A stretch of 64,000 bases of DNA from Ruegeria lacuscaerulensis. Lineage in GTDB: Bacteria; Pseudomonadota; Alphaproteobacteria; Rhodobacterales; Rhodobacteraceae. Position 1 is the first letter of the stretch. Each line of letters starts with the position of its first letter. A model generated the notes under the pieces. That model made no database searches, was not told the origin of the DNA, and saw only the letters and a list, made by a program, of their open reading frames with translations. Where the stretch lies: positions 124,001 through 188,000 of the forward strand of contig NZ_WPZL01000005.1 in NCBI RefSeq assembly GCF_013031245.1, given 5' to 3'. Both the position numbers and the translations under genes were made by a program. Shown in pieces: positions 18,625 through 27,963 of the stretch.

Positions 18625-21036
18625 TCAGCCGGATTCTAATCCTGCGGCTTGCAGAAGGCGCGCGCTTTCTTCTGCCAGAAGGCGTTCTTCGGCGACCCCC
18701 TTGACCGGAACCTTCCCCACCTCAAGGAACAGCGGCGCGGCCAGGGGCGAAACGCGGTCCAGTCGCAACAAATCAATTCGGTCGCCAATTCGGGCGATCA
18801 TCGCCTCGATCCGGCCGAAATCCACCAAACCACGCATCGCTTCTTCGCGGGTGATCTGCATCAGCAAATGGTTCGGGTCATATTTCAGCAACGTGTCATA
18901 CAGGATGTCTGATGAAAATGTTGCCTGCCGTCCGCTCTTGCGTTGTCCGCCGGTGTTCCGCTCGATCAAACCAGCGATGGTTGCCGAAGCGCGGAAAGTC
19001 CGCTTCATCACTGCATTTCCCGCCAGCCAGGTTTCAAGCCCATCTCGCAACGCGTCCAATCGGAACAGGGGGCGCGGGTCGGTCACGGCGTCCAGCCCCC
19101 AAATCAACGTCGCATAGTCCGTGGCGACAAAGCCAAGCGGGGCCAGCCCAGTTTCTTCCATACGTTTGGTCAGCAACAAGCCCAGCGTCTGCTGCGCGTT
19201 CCGCCCTGCGAACCCATAGACACACAGGTTTTCACGACCGTCATTCGGAAAGCTCTCGATCAGCAGCCGGTCCCGTTGCGGCAGGCGGGACATGTCACGC
19301 TGAAGCGCCAGCCACTCGGCGGTATGATTGGGCAGTTGAGGCCAGTCCGGTTGGGCAAACATTCGCAGGATACGGTCGCTCAGCTGCGTTGAGGTTGCAA
19401 ATTTCGTGCCCGAAAACGTTGCGATTTTGGGCTTCCGGTCCGCGCGGCGGCTGACCTCGACCACCATCTCGCGCAGTCCCTCATAACGCACGATTTGACC
19501 ACCGATCAGGAATGTGTCTCCGGGCGTCAGAGACGCAGCGAAACCTTCTTCGACCTCGCCCAACGGCTTGCCCCCGCGATTGCGTTTCAGACGCACCTTG
19601 AGCGTGTCGGTGTCCTGAATTGTGCCCAGATTCATTCGAATGCGCTGTGCGGCCCGGGGGTCGCGCAACTGCCACAGCCCGTCGGGGCGCCGTTGCAGCC
19701 TTTGCCAACGGTCATAAGCCTGCAGGGCATAGCCCCCGGTGGCACAGAACTCCAGACAGGCGTCAAACTCGGCGCGGGTGAGCCCGGCATAAGGCCCGGC
19801 GGCCGTCATTTCCGTGAAAAGTAAATCAGCATTGAAGGGCCCTGCCGCTGCGGCGATCAGGATATGCTGACAAAGCACATCCCGAGGACCAGATCCACGC
19901 GGCTCCCCATCCAGATCATGCGCCTTGGCGGCTTCAAGCGCAGCAACGCATTCCACCACCTCAAAGCGGTTTGCAGGCACCAGAAGGGCTTTGGACGGGG
20001 CGTTATAGCGGTGGTTCGCGCGTCCGATCCGCTGCACAAGCCGCTTGACGTTCTTGGGCGCGCCAATCTGAATCACCAGATCAACGTCGCCCCAGTCGAT
20101 GCCAAGGTCCAGACTGCCGGTGCAGACAATTGCCCTGAGATCGCCGCGCACCATCGCCGCCTCGACCCGTTCGCGCTGTTGCCGGTCCAGACTGCCGTGA
20201 TGGATGCCGATGGGCAGACCGTCGTCATTGGCCAGCCAGAGGTTGTGAAAGAAAATCTCGGCCTGCGCGCGGGTGTTGTGAAAGATCAGGGTCGTCTTGT
20301 GTTGTTTGATCTGCTCGAGAACCGCCGGTATCGAATAGGCCGCGCCGCCACCTGACCAAGGCGGCATTTCCTGCGTTTCCAGCATTCGAATGTCCGGGTC
20401 CGGGCCGGGGTCGGCTTGTACGATCTGACAGGGATCGGGATGCCGGGCCAGAAAACGCGCGATCCCCTCAGGGTCTTCCACCGTTGCAGACAAGCCCACA
20501 CGGCGCAGGGTGGGGCACAGGGATTGCAACCGCGCCAGCGCCAGCATCAGTTGGTCTCCACGCTTGCTTTCGGCCAATGCGTGGATTTCATCGACGATCA
20601 CACGCTGCACGCCTTCGAACATTCGCGGCGCGTCCTCGTACGAGGTCAGCAGAGCCAGACTTTCCGGCGTCGTCAGCAGGATATGCGGGGGGTCCACGCG
20701 TTGGCGCTTTTTCTGCGTAGCCGAGGTGTCGCCGGTCCGATCCTCGATCCGGATCGGCAGGCCAATTTCATCTGCCGGGCCGCGCAGGTTGCGGCGGATA
20801 TCAGCGGCCAGCGCCTTTAATGGTGACACATAGATCGTATGCAGGCCGGTGTAGTCCCTCTGCGCAAGCTCGGCCAGAGTGGGCAAAAAGCCGGCCATGG
20901 TTTTGCCACCACCGGTCGGTGCGATCAACAGAGTGGCCGGGTCGGATGCCCGGTTGAACATTTCCTGCTGATGCAGGTGGACGGACCAGCCTTTGGCTGA
21001 AAACCAATCTGTGATCCGGGCGGGAATCTGCGTCAT
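18625..21036 (-). CDS. ligase-associated DNA damage response DEXH-box helicase
   Basis: This Lhr-type superfamily 2 helicase has 803 residues. Walker A APTGGGKT is at 39-46, the DEIH box at 149-152, TGSLDLGIDWGDVDLVIQIG and RLVQRIGRANHR form the second RecA-like domain, and a C-terminal Lhr-like region follows. In the described set it is encoded with the ligase LigD-like/LigC type protein, an exonuclease and PdeM. Here only helicase and pdeM adjoin; the next gene upstream belongs to the tad cluster. The start follows from the helicase N terminus (QIPARITDWFSAKGW). Confidence 0.94.
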   Translation of the reverse strand: MTQIPARITDWFSAKGWSVHLHQQEMFNRASDPATLLIAPTGGGKTMAGFLPTLAELAQRDYTGLHTIYVSPLKALAADIRRNLRGPADEIGLPIRIEDRTGDTSATQKKRQRVDPPHILLTTPESLALLTSYEDAPRMFEGVQRVIVDEIHALAESKRGDQLMLALARLQSLCPTLRRVGLSATVEDPEGIARFLARHPDPCQIVQADPGPDPDIRMLETQEMPPWSGGGAAYSIPAVLEQIKQHKTTLIFHNTRAQAEIFFHNLWLANDDGLPIGIHHGSLDRQQRERVEAAMVRGDLRAIVCTGSLDLGIDWGDVDLVIQIGAPKNVKRLVQRIGRANHRYNAPSKALLVPANRFEVVECVAALEAAKAHDLDGEPRGSGPRDVLCQHILIAAAAGPFNADLLFTEMTAAGPYAGLTRAEFDACLEFCATGGYALQAYDRWQRLQRRPDGLWQLRDPRAAQRIRMNLGTIQDTDTLKVRLKRNRGGKPLGEVEEGFAASLTPGDTFLIGGQIVRYEGLREMVVEVSRRADRKPKIATFSGTKFATSTQLSDRILRMFAQPDWPQLPNHTAEWLALQRDMSRLPQRDRLLIESFPNDGRENLCVYGFAGRNAQQTLGLLLTKRMEETGLAPLGFVATDYATLIWGLDAVTDPRPLFRLDALRDGLETWLAGNAVMKRTFRASATIAGLIERNTGGQRKSGRQATFSSDILYDTLLKYDPNHLLMQITREEAMRGLVDFGRIEAMIARIGDRIDLLRLDRVSPLAAPLFLEVGKVPVKGVAEERLLAEESARLLQAAGLESG

Positions 21037-21076
21037 GCGCGCAGATTACCCGGCCCGCCCGGAAATTGGCATGGCG

Positions 21077-22384
21077 TCAATTGACGATTTTTTCGTCCTT
21101 GACGAACATGTTGGCCCAGGCTCGATCGACCAGATCGGGGCTCATCTGATAAGGGATGCCTTCGAATTCGCAGATCGAGATCATCTGGTCGATCAGGAAA
21201 ATCGGCTGGTAGTTGGCGTAGATATTGCTGATGGTCGGGTATTTGACCTTCAGCAAGTGTACCAGTGCCGCCTCATCCAGCGGCATGCCGCGTTTGCGGG
21301 CCACCATGGCGAAGATTTTCAGGAAGTTCTCCTGGTCCGGGCCATCGATCTTGATCTTGAAGAAAATCCGGCGCAAGGCCGCCTGGTCGAAGATTTCATT
21401 CGGGTGGAAGTTGGTTGAGAAGATGACCAGCGTATCAAAGGGCACCTCGAATTTTTCACCCGACTGCAGGCCTAAGATATCTTTGTTCTCTTCCAGCGGA
21501 ACAATCCAGCGGTTAATGAGCGCCTGCGGCGGCTCCTGCTGACGGCCAAGGTCGTCCACGATGAAGATGCCGCCGGTCGATTTCAACTGCAGCGGTGCCT
21601 GATAAGTTCGCGCCGTCGGGTTGTAGACCAGATCCAACATGCTGAGCGACAGTTCACCACCTGTCACCACAGTCGGACGTTCGCACTGCACATAGCGCGA
21701 GTCGAACCGTTTGCGGCGGCGCAGGCTGTTGGGGTCGTCGGGTTCCTGCTCGATGGCGGTGTGAACGATGGGGTCGTAAACCGTGATTACCTGACCGGCA
21801 TATTCGATGGCAAAGGGCACATAAACACTGTCGCCCAGAGCATCCCGAATTCCATTTGAGATAGAAGACTTACCGTTGCCCGGTGGACCATACATCAGGA
21901 TCGACCGGCCCGCGCTGACAGCCGGTCCAAGGTGGTCCAGCAGACTGTCTGGCAGAACCAGATGGCCCATCGCGCCGATTAGCTGATCACGAGTCACCTG
22001 AATATTCCGAATCGACTGGCGCTTGACCTGTTCGCGGTAAACATCCAGCGGAACCGGCATGGCGCCGAAATACTCGGACTGACTTAGCGCGTCCAAAGCG
22101 CGAGCCTTGCCGGCATCGGTCAGTTGGTAGCCCATTTCATTTCCGCTGTTCGCGTTCAGCGTACCGGTTGCCTCAATCAATTTCTGCTCGCGCGAAATGT
22201 CGATCAGTTCCTGTGTGACGGATCCAGGCAGACAGATCGCCTGGGCGATTTCTGTGACGGTATCAACATTTTTGCGAAAGATCGTTTTGAGCAGGATGTC
22301 CCGCATCATAACGATGGGCAATTTCATTTCGCCCAATCCCTTAGGGGTAGGGGGGGCCATTACCGAGGTTGTCTGCATATTCAT
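21077..22384 (-). CDS. AAA+ ATPase at the 3' end of the tad locus
   Basis: The 435-residue protein has an N-terminal winged-helix-like region (about 20-105) and an ATPase core with GPPGNGKS at 166-173, Walker B GGIFIVDDLG, and a sensor block LVIFSTNFHPNEIFDQAALRRIFFKIKI. It is not one of the core tad genes but follows tadV on the same strand after 117 bp. Position suggests a role in Flp pilus assembly or its control; the sequence itself only shows an AAA+ ATPase. MNMQ at 22384 or the ATG two codons later can serve as start. Confidence 0.85.
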   Translation of the reverse strand: MNMQTTSVMAPPTPKGLGEMKLPIVMMRDILLKTIFRKNVDTVTEIAQAICLPGSVTQELIDISREQKLIEATGTLNANSGNEMGYQLTDAGKARALDALSQSEYFGAMPVPLDVYREQVKRQSIRNIQVTRDQLIGAMGHLVLPDSLLDHLGPAVSAGRSILMYGPPGNGKSSISNGIRDALGDSVYVPFAIEYAGQVITVYDPIVHTAIEQEPDDPNSLRRRKRFDSRYVQCERPTVVTGGELSLSMLDLVYNPTARTYQAPLQLKSTGGIFIVDDLGRQQEPPQALINRWIVPLEENKDILGLQSGEKFEVPFDTLVIFSTNFHPNEIFDQAALRRIFFKIKIDGPDQENFLKIFAMVARKRGMPLDEAALVHLLKVKYPTISNIYANYQPIFLIDQMISICEFEGIPYQMSPDLVDRAWANMFVKDEKIVN

Positions 22385-22501
22385 GAGCGTTGCCCGTCTA
22401 TCCAGTTTTCACGCGAATAGCCCCGCAAAGGGCCGCTTTTGGAAAATTTGGCTTTGGTTTGTGTCAGCACCAAGGCGGGGACAAGGCGGACTGATGATAG
22501 T

Positions 22502-23047
22502 TTACGAGCCGTAAACAGTTCCTAAAATCAAATAAATGGCCAAGCTTCCGCCCAGCGGAAAGCCCAGGGGAAACTGTTTGGGTCTGCTCCAGCTTTCCCA
22601 GTCTGGCGCGATGCGTCTGAGCGCGGTATGCCGCGCCATCCGGTGCGTGACAAACGCGGCAAGGGTAGTTGCCACAAATATGAGGATCACCAGAATGTAA
22701 TCGCCAGGCCAGACGAAGGGCGACGCCGCTGCAAGGAATTTTGCGTCTCCGGCCCCCATGACACCTGCTGCGTTTAGCAGGATTCCCAAGAGCAGGATGA
22801 CCACGATATGGAGCAGTTGCCAGACGTAAGGCGGAAGCGATACCGCAAGCGGGCCTATCCCACCTGACGTCCACCCGGTCGACCATGGGGGTAGCACGAA
22901 CAAACCCACAACGGCAAAAACAACGGCCAACGCAACTACGGCGTGGTTCTTGATCAGCATGTCACGCAGATCCGTGAATGCCACGTAGAAACAGATCGGC
23001 AGAACAATCGGCAAGAATGAAACCGCTGCAATTGCAGGGATGTTCAT
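22502..23047 (-). CDS. tadV: A24-family prepilin peptidase TadV/CpaA
   Basis: TadV cleaves the leader of Flp pilins at the inner membrane. This 181-residue, strongly hydrophobic protein has the aspartyl protease signature: FTDLRDM (Asp 26 and 29) after the first helix and GAGDAKFLAA with Asp 101. It lacks the N-methyltransferase domain of PilD, as is normal for the TadV subtype. It starts 3 bp after the upstream TPR gene stop. Confidence 0.93.
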   Translation of the reverse strand: MNIPAIAAVSFLPIVLPICFYVAFTDLRDMLIKNHAVVALAVVFAVVGLFVLPPWSTGWTSGGIGPLAVSLPPYVWQLLHIVVILLLGILLNAAGVMGAGDAKFLAAASPFVWPGDYILVILIFVATTLAAFVTHRMARHTALRRIAPDWESWSRPKQFPLGFPLGGSLAIYLILGTVYGS

Positions 23048-23050
23048 TAA

Positions 23051-23902
23051 TCAGGCTTCCTCGAGCGCGCGAAGCGACCGGACGGCCTCGTCATAGTGCT
23101 GAGGATGCGTGGCAATAGCTTCCCGGAACAGGTTCTTGGCCGTTGCCACGTCACCCTGTTTGACCGCAGAGATTCCCATCGTATTTAGCAACATGGCACG
23201 TTCAACCTGGGACATCGGAACAACCGGCAGGTTGTAGTTCCCTTGGGCGGCGCGCGCCAGAACAAGGTTGTTTTTGGCTGTAAACAGGGACTTGTCCTGT
23301 CGGATCGCCTCGGTGAAAAGACGTTCGGCTTCGGCATATTGACCGCGTGTCAGTTTGGAATAGCCCCAGTTATTCATGACACCGGCGGGGCGTGTGGTCA
23401 GACCAACAGCAGTTTCATAAAAATGATCTGCACGCTTCCAGTCTTTCTTGGAGTCAGCGACAACCGCCTCAAGGCGATAGCGTTTGAAAGTTTCGAAGGT
23501 TGGCGGGATAGAATCCAAAACCTTTTTGGCCTGACCCCAATCTCCCGAGCGCACCAGGGCGTCGGCATATTCGACCTTGTCGACATTTGTGGCGCCCTTC
23601 ATGGTCGTCACTTTTTTCCAGGCAGAGGCCGCCTCGGTCGCGCGTTTTGCACGTGAAAGCGAAATCGCCAATCCTCGCTGCAGGTCAATCCGGTCCGGAT
23701 TTTGAGATGTAGCGCCCTGAAAATATGTGACAGCTTCATTTGGGTCGGCCGCAGTCAGCAGGACTTCGTTCAGGTTGGTTTCGTCAATGACGTTTATCTC
23801 CTGAAACGTGCGCTCGACCTTTTCTTCCTCGGTTTCTTTTTCGCACGCGGACAGGATCAACCCGACCATCACAATTGACGGAATCAAGAATTGTTGGCGC
23901 AT
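23051..23902 (-). CDS. tadD: tetratricopeptide lipoprotein of the tad locus (TadD-like)
   Basis: The 283-residue precursor has a lipoprotein signal with lipobox LSAC (Cys near 20), an acidic stretch, then TPR-type helical repeats to the C terminus (EAVTYFQGATSQNPDRIDLQRG, NNWGYSKLTRGQYAEAERLF, SAVKQGDVATAKNLFREAI). TadD proteins are outer-membrane pilotin-like factors for the secretin. Of the two TPR genes here this is the longer; which one is the true TadD orthologue is not certain. Confidence 0.85.
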   Translation of the reverse strand: MRQQFLIPSIVMVGLILSACEKETEEEKVERTFQEINVIDETNLNEVLLTAADPNEAVTYFQGATSQNPDRIDLQRGLAISLSRAKRATEAASAWKKVTTMKGATNVDKVEYADALVRSGDWGQAKKVLDSIPPTFETFKRYRLEAVVADSKKDWKRADHFYETAVGLTTRPAGVMNNWGYSKLTRGQYAEAERLFTEAIRQDKSLFTAKNNLVLARAAQGNYNLPVVPMSQVERAMLLNTMGISAVKQGDVATAKNLFREAIATHPQHYDEAVRSLRALEEA

Positions 23903-23932
23903 TTTTTGCGTCCCTTACTGCTCTTGCCTGTG

Positions 23933-24514
23933 TTACGGGAGCTTGCGTAGCGTGAAATGTCCGTCGCCCAGCTGCTCCAGCGTATATTCTTGTTCTTCCT
24001 GCGTAGTATTAACAGGATTTTCCATTTTTGCGAGGGCTAAGCGCAGATTGTCGCGGATTGCGTCACTTTCGCCATTGTCTAGTGCGTAGGCGCGTCGAAA
24101 GACATTTACCGCCTCGGGATATTCGCCGACTTCAATCAAAAGAACGCCCAGATTGTTCCAGGCGACGGGCCAGTCGGGGTCGTCTTCGACCGCACGCCGT
24201 AACAGCGTCTCCGCTTGCCCGAGGCGCTTGAGACCCAGATTTGCGGTTCCCATTGACGTCAGAATTTCTGTCGTCAATCCCTGTTCAAGCGCTGCGCGCG
24301 AAAAGGAGTCCAGTGCAAGTTCATATTCGCCGGCTGCCATCAAACGGTTTCCGACCATTAATTGATCTTCACCCTGAGCATTGGGGTCGATACCCGGAGC
24401 ATCCAGGTCATCAGAAAAGCCTGTATTTGTGCAAGAGGCCACCATGGCGACAACCACAGTGGCCTGAAATGCTCGGCGTATCCCGGAATGGATGCACCTG
24501 AAGTATTTTATCAT
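23933..24514 (-). CDS. second tetratricopeptide lipoprotein of the tad locus
   Basis: The 193-residue product has an N-terminal hydrophobic segment ending in VASC (probable lipobox near residue 28), an acidic linker, then at least three TPR units (NRLMAAGEYELALDSFSRAA, ANLGLKRLGQAETLLRRAV, NNLGVLLIEVGEYPEAVNVF). Its ATG overlaps the tadC stop (ATGA), so it is coupled to the pilus operon. It probably shares the secretin-pilotin type of role with its neighbour at 23051-23902, possibly by duplication. Confidence 0.85.
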   Translation of the reverse strand: MIKYFRCIHSGIRRAFQATVVVAMVASCTNTGFSDDLDAPGIDPNAQGEDQLMVGNRLMAAGEYELALDSFSRAALEQGLTTEILTSMGTANLGLKRLGQAETLLRRAVEDDPDWPVAWNNLGVLLIEVGEYPEAVNVFRRAYALDNGESDAIRDNLRLALAKMENPVNTTQEEQEYTLEQLGDGHFTLRKLP

Positions 24515-25506
24515 GGGGTTATCGGCGCCCCGCCTCCACCTGCGAACTCTGCGATGCCTTTTGCCGAAGGTCCGACCAGAATGACCAGCAACGGCGGCAC
24601 CGTCAGCATCATTGTGGCAAGTGTCATTTTGGTTGGCAACTTATTCGCTGCCTCCTCGGCGCGCATAACGCGTTTGTCGCGCATTTCGTCGGCGTAAACC
24701 CGCAGTGCTTCGGCGATTGACGTTCCGAATGTGGCTGACTGGATCATTACTGTCACAAATGAACTGACGTCCTGAACTCCGCAACGCGTTCCGAAATCGC
24801 GCAGAACTGTATCTTTGTCCTTACCGGCCTTCAACTCGTAGGCCACGACTTCGAACTCTTGCGCGATATCCGGGTAGGAAACTTTCATTTCACCCGCAAC
24901 CCGAACGATAGCCTGATCCAGGGACTGGCCCGCCTCAACACAGACCAGCATCAGATCGAGCGTGTCAGGGAACCCCGAGGTGATCGCCTCTTTCCGTTCG
25001 GCCACGCGTCTGGTGATCCAGTAACGGGGCAGGAAGTATCCAGCTGCCGCGGGGATAAGGACGCGGATAGCCATTTGTGTGGCGTCGAACTCCTGGTCAC
25101 CGGCCAGTACCGTCACCAGCATCACACCGATAAGTATGCCCACGATCCCCAGAGCGAATTGCGCAAAATGGAAGAACCTTACTGAATCTTTAGAATGATA
25201 CCCAGCCTGGCGCAGCTTGAGCTGCATGGCCGACAGTTCTTCTTCGTTCTGGGGTTCAAGGAACGTCGCAAATTTCTGTAGCTGCTCATTGCGGCCGGTG
25301 GTGCGGAGCTTATCCTTCTTGGATTTGTCCTTTTTTGGCGCAGCGGTGGACCGTTGCAGTTTTTTGAGCGGGTCTTCTGGCTGGTTGAGCAACAGAGGGA
25401 TCGTCACAAGTATCATGAACAATCCCAGAACGCCGACAACAATAAGTGGACCGAATTCGCCCAGGTGTTGTTTTAGCAGGTCGTTGATTTGAGTCACGAA
25501 TTCCAT
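24511..25506 (-). CDS. tadC: Flp pilus inner-membrane platform protein TadC
   Basis: TadC is one of two type II secretion F-domain proteins that form the platform driven by CpaF. The 331 residues contain an N-terminal membrane helix (about 17-38), a charged cytoplasmic region with Lys-rich KKDKSKKDKL, a helix pair near 115-150, the F domain (FPDTLDLMLVCVEAGQSLDQ, LRDFGTRCGVQDVSSFV) and a C-terminal membrane helix. It starts 10 bp after tadB. Confidence 0.94.
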   Translation of the reverse strand: MEFVTQINDLLKQHLGEFGPLIVVGVLGLFMILVTIPLLLNQPEDPLKKLQRSTAAPKKDKSKKDKLRTTGRNEQLQKFATFLEPQNEEELSAMQLKLRQAGYHSKDSVRFFHFAQFALGIVGILIGVMLVTVLAGDQEFDATQMAIRVLIPAAAGYFLPRYWITRRVAERKEAITSGFPDTLDLMLVCVEAGQSLDQAIVRVAGEMKVSYPDIAQEFEVVAYELKAGKDKDTVLRDFGTRCGVQDVSSFVTVMIQSATFGTSIAEALRVYADEMRDKRVMRAEEAANKLPTKMTLATMMLTVPPLLVILVGPSAKGIAEFAGGGGAPITP

Positions 25507-25516
25507 GGCGGCGTCC

Positions 25517-26485
25517 TCAGACCTTGATGTTTGTTAGAATGCGCATGACGATCAGGTTCAGCGTCAGCATGATCCCAACAAAGAAACACGCCGGAATGAA
25601 ATAGGGGTGATCGATCACGTCGTCATAGTAACCGGGATCTTTCACCAGGATGAACACCAGACAAAAGACCGGGAAGCCTGAGAGGAACTTGCCCGACCAC
25701 TGCGCTTCGGCGGTGATCGCCTTGACCCGCCGGAACAGGCGGAATCGCGCGCGGATCACCTTGGCCAGACCGGCCAGGATTTCGGCAAGGTTGCCGCCCG
25801 ATTGTTGTTGGATGCCAACGGCGACGGACAAAAAGCGAAGGTCCTGCATGTCAAGCCGTTCGGCCAGGTCTTTCAGTGCTTCGCCCACATCGCGCCCATA
25901 AGCGCATTCGTCGGCAATCACACCGAATTCAGTGGCCAGAGGGTCCGGAACTTCATTGGCGACAATCTGAATCGACGAAACAAACGGGTTACCAACACGC
26001 AGCGAGCGGACCATCAGTTCCACGGCCTCGGGCAATTGCTCCTCGAGCATTCCCATCCGTTTTTTGGCTTTGCGGCTCACCCAAGTGTAGACACCGCCAA
26101 CGCCAATAGCGACCGAAATCGCTACCCGCAGGACTGTATCCGTTGCTGTTCCGATGCTCAGGCCTACAAAGGCAAAGCCGGACACCAATACCATGATCAT
26201 GATCAACTGTCGGGGGGTGAAGGCAATGGCTGCCTTTTGCGCCTTGTCAGCCAGCAATGAGTAGAGCGGGATGCTCTGTGTTTTCATATGCTGCTGCATT
26301 TCCTTGCGCAGCTGTTCCAGAACCTGCTCGCGCCCCACCCCCTTGTCAAGCATGTCAAGACGGCGGTTCACCCGACTGTTCAGGCTGATGGATTTGCCGA
26401 ACGCTACCAGATAGATACCTTCGACCAGAAAGAACACTGCGACGAAGATCACAACATAAATAAGCGCCTCTACGGGCAGTTGCAT
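25517..26485 (-). CDS. tadB: Flp pilus inner-membrane platform protein TadB
   Basis: TadB is the partner of TadC in the pilus platform. The 322-residue protein has an N-terminal membrane helix (about 7-28), a helix pair near 90-135, and a T2SSF domain with QLPEAVELMVRSLRVGNPF and LAVGIQQQSGGNLAEILAGL, then two C-terminal membrane helices. It lies between cpaF (11 bp) and tadC (10 bp) on one transcript. Confidence 0.94.
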   Translation of the reverse strand: MQLPVEALIYVVIFVAVFFLVEGIYLVAFGKSISLNSRVNRRLDMLDKGVGREQVLEQLRKEMQQHMKTQSIPLYSLLADKAQKAAIAFTPRQLIMIMVLVSGFAFVGLSIGTATDTVLRVAISVAIGVGGVYTWVSRKAKKRMGMLEEQLPEAVELMVRSLRVGNPFVSSIQIVANEVPDPLATEFGVIADECAYGRDVGEALKDLAERLDMQDLRFLSVAVGIQQQSGGNLAEILAGLAKVIRARFRLFRRVKAITAEAQWSGKFLSGFPVFCLVFILVKDPGYYDDVIDHPYFIPACFFVGIMLTLNLIVMRILTNIKV

Positions 26486-26496
26486 ATCAGAATCTC

Positions 26497-27939
26497 CTAC
26501 ACAGTCGGTTCATAAATGGATGGGGGTAAGTCAAAGCCCCAGAGGCGGAAGCGCTCAGAGTAATGGCTGCGAACGCCGGTGGCCGTGAAATGACCGATGA
26601 TCTTGTTGTCGGGGGTCAGGCCAACACGTTGGAAACGAAAGATTTCCTGCATCGAGATCACATCACCTTCCATGCCCGTGATCTCGGTGATCGAGGTCAT
26701 GCGACGCGAACCGTCCTGCAAACGGCTGGCCTGCACGATCAGGTTGACAGCCGAAGAAATCTGACTACGAACGGCCTTGATCGGCATTTCGATCCCCGCC
26801 ATGGCAATCATGTTTTCCAGGCGCGAGATTCCGTCCCGGGCCGAGTTGGCGTGGATCGTCGTCATCGAACCGTCGTGACCCGTGTTCATGGCCTGCAGCA
26901 TGTCGATCACTTCCGCGCCGCGCGTCTCGCCTACGATGATGCGGTCAGGGCGCATCCGCAGGGCGTTTTTCAGACAGTCGCGCGGGCTAACTTCGCCTTT
27001 GCCTTCCACGTTGGGCGGGCGACTTTCCATTCGGCCCACATGGGTCTGCTGCAGCTGAAGTTCCGCCGTATCCTCGATAGTCAGGATGCGTTCGGCATCG
27101 TCGATAAAGCTGGACAATGCGTTCAGCGTGGTGGTTTTACCGGAACCGGTACCGCCTGACACGATGATGTTCAGGCGGGTCGAAACCGCGGCCTGCAGGT
27201 AAGCTGCCATTTCCTCGGTGAATGCGCCGAAATTGACCAGGTCGTCGATGCCCAGCTTGTCCTTTTTGAATTTACGGATGGATACAAGCGAGCCATCCAC
27301 AGCAATCGGCGGAACCATCGCATTGAAACGCGAGCCATCGGCCAGGCGGGCGTCAACGTAGGGGTTAGATTCATCAACACGGCGGCCCACAGCGGAAACG
27401 ATCTTGTCGATGATCCGCATCAGGTGCTTTTCGTCTTTGAATGTGATTTCGCTGATTTCCAGCCGACCGTCGCGCTCCACAAAGATCTGTTGCGGACCGT
27501 TGACCAGAATGTCGTTGACCGTGTCGTCCTGCAGCAGGGTCTCAAGCGGACCCAGCCCCGTCACTTCGTCATACAGCTCTTTGTTCAGCTGGGTGCGGTC
27601 TTCGCGGTTTAGAACGATGTTGCGGGTTTCCAGGACTTCGCTTGCAATCGCGCTGATTTCCGCGCGCAACTCCGCCTCGCCTGCATTTTCAAGCGCTGCA
27701 AGGTTCAGGTTTTCCAGCAACTCACGATGCAGCTCGACTTTGATTTCGCCCAGACGCTCTTTGCGCTTACGTTCTTTGTCGTTAACGACAACTTCACCCG
27801 CCTTTTTCTGTAACGGGCGCCTGGCAACTGCGTTTGCGGTAGCCGCCTTTTCAGCTGCAGGAGCTGGCGCCGCAGCCGGAGATTTCTCTGGCGTCTGTAC
27901 CGGCTGCGCTGCGGACGTTTTTTTGTATCTCGAAAACAC
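26497..27939 (-). CDS. cpaF: Flp pilus assembly ATPase CpaF/TadA
   Basis: This VirB11/PilT-class hexameric ATPase powers both assembly and retraction of Flp pili. The 480-residue protein has an Ala/Pro/Lys-rich N terminus, a CpaF helical domain (about 68-120), Walker [10 protein letters not shown] at 262-270, an Asp box ([13 protein letters not shown]), Walker B region [18 protein letters not shown] and the His box ([17 protein letters not shown]). All catalytic blocks are intact. Confidence 0.97.
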   Translation of the reverse strand: MFSRYKKTSAAQPVQTPEKSPAAAPAPAAEKAATANAVARRPLQKKAGEVVVNDKERKRKERLGEIKVELHRELLENLNLAALENAGEAELRAEISAIASEVLETRNIVLNREDRTQLNKELYDEVTGLGPLETLLQDDTVNDILVNGPQQIFVERDGRLEISEITFKDEKHLMRIIDKIVSAVGRRVDESNPYVDARLADGSRFNAMVPPIAVDGSLVSIRKFKKDKLGIDDLVNFGAFTEEMAAYLQAAVSTRLNIIVSGGTGSGKTTTLNALSSFIDDAERILTIEDTAELQLQQTHVGRMESRPPNVEGKGEVSPRDCLKNALRMRPDRIIVGETRGAEVIDMLQAMNTGHDGSMTTIHANSARDGISRLENMIAMAGIEMPIKAVRSQISSAVNLIVQASRLQDGSRRMTSITEITGMEGDVISMQEIFRFQRVGLTPDNKIIGHFTATGVRSHYSERFRLWGFDLPPSIYEPTV

Positions 27940-27963
27940 GGCGGCTCTCCCTTTGGGAATGTG

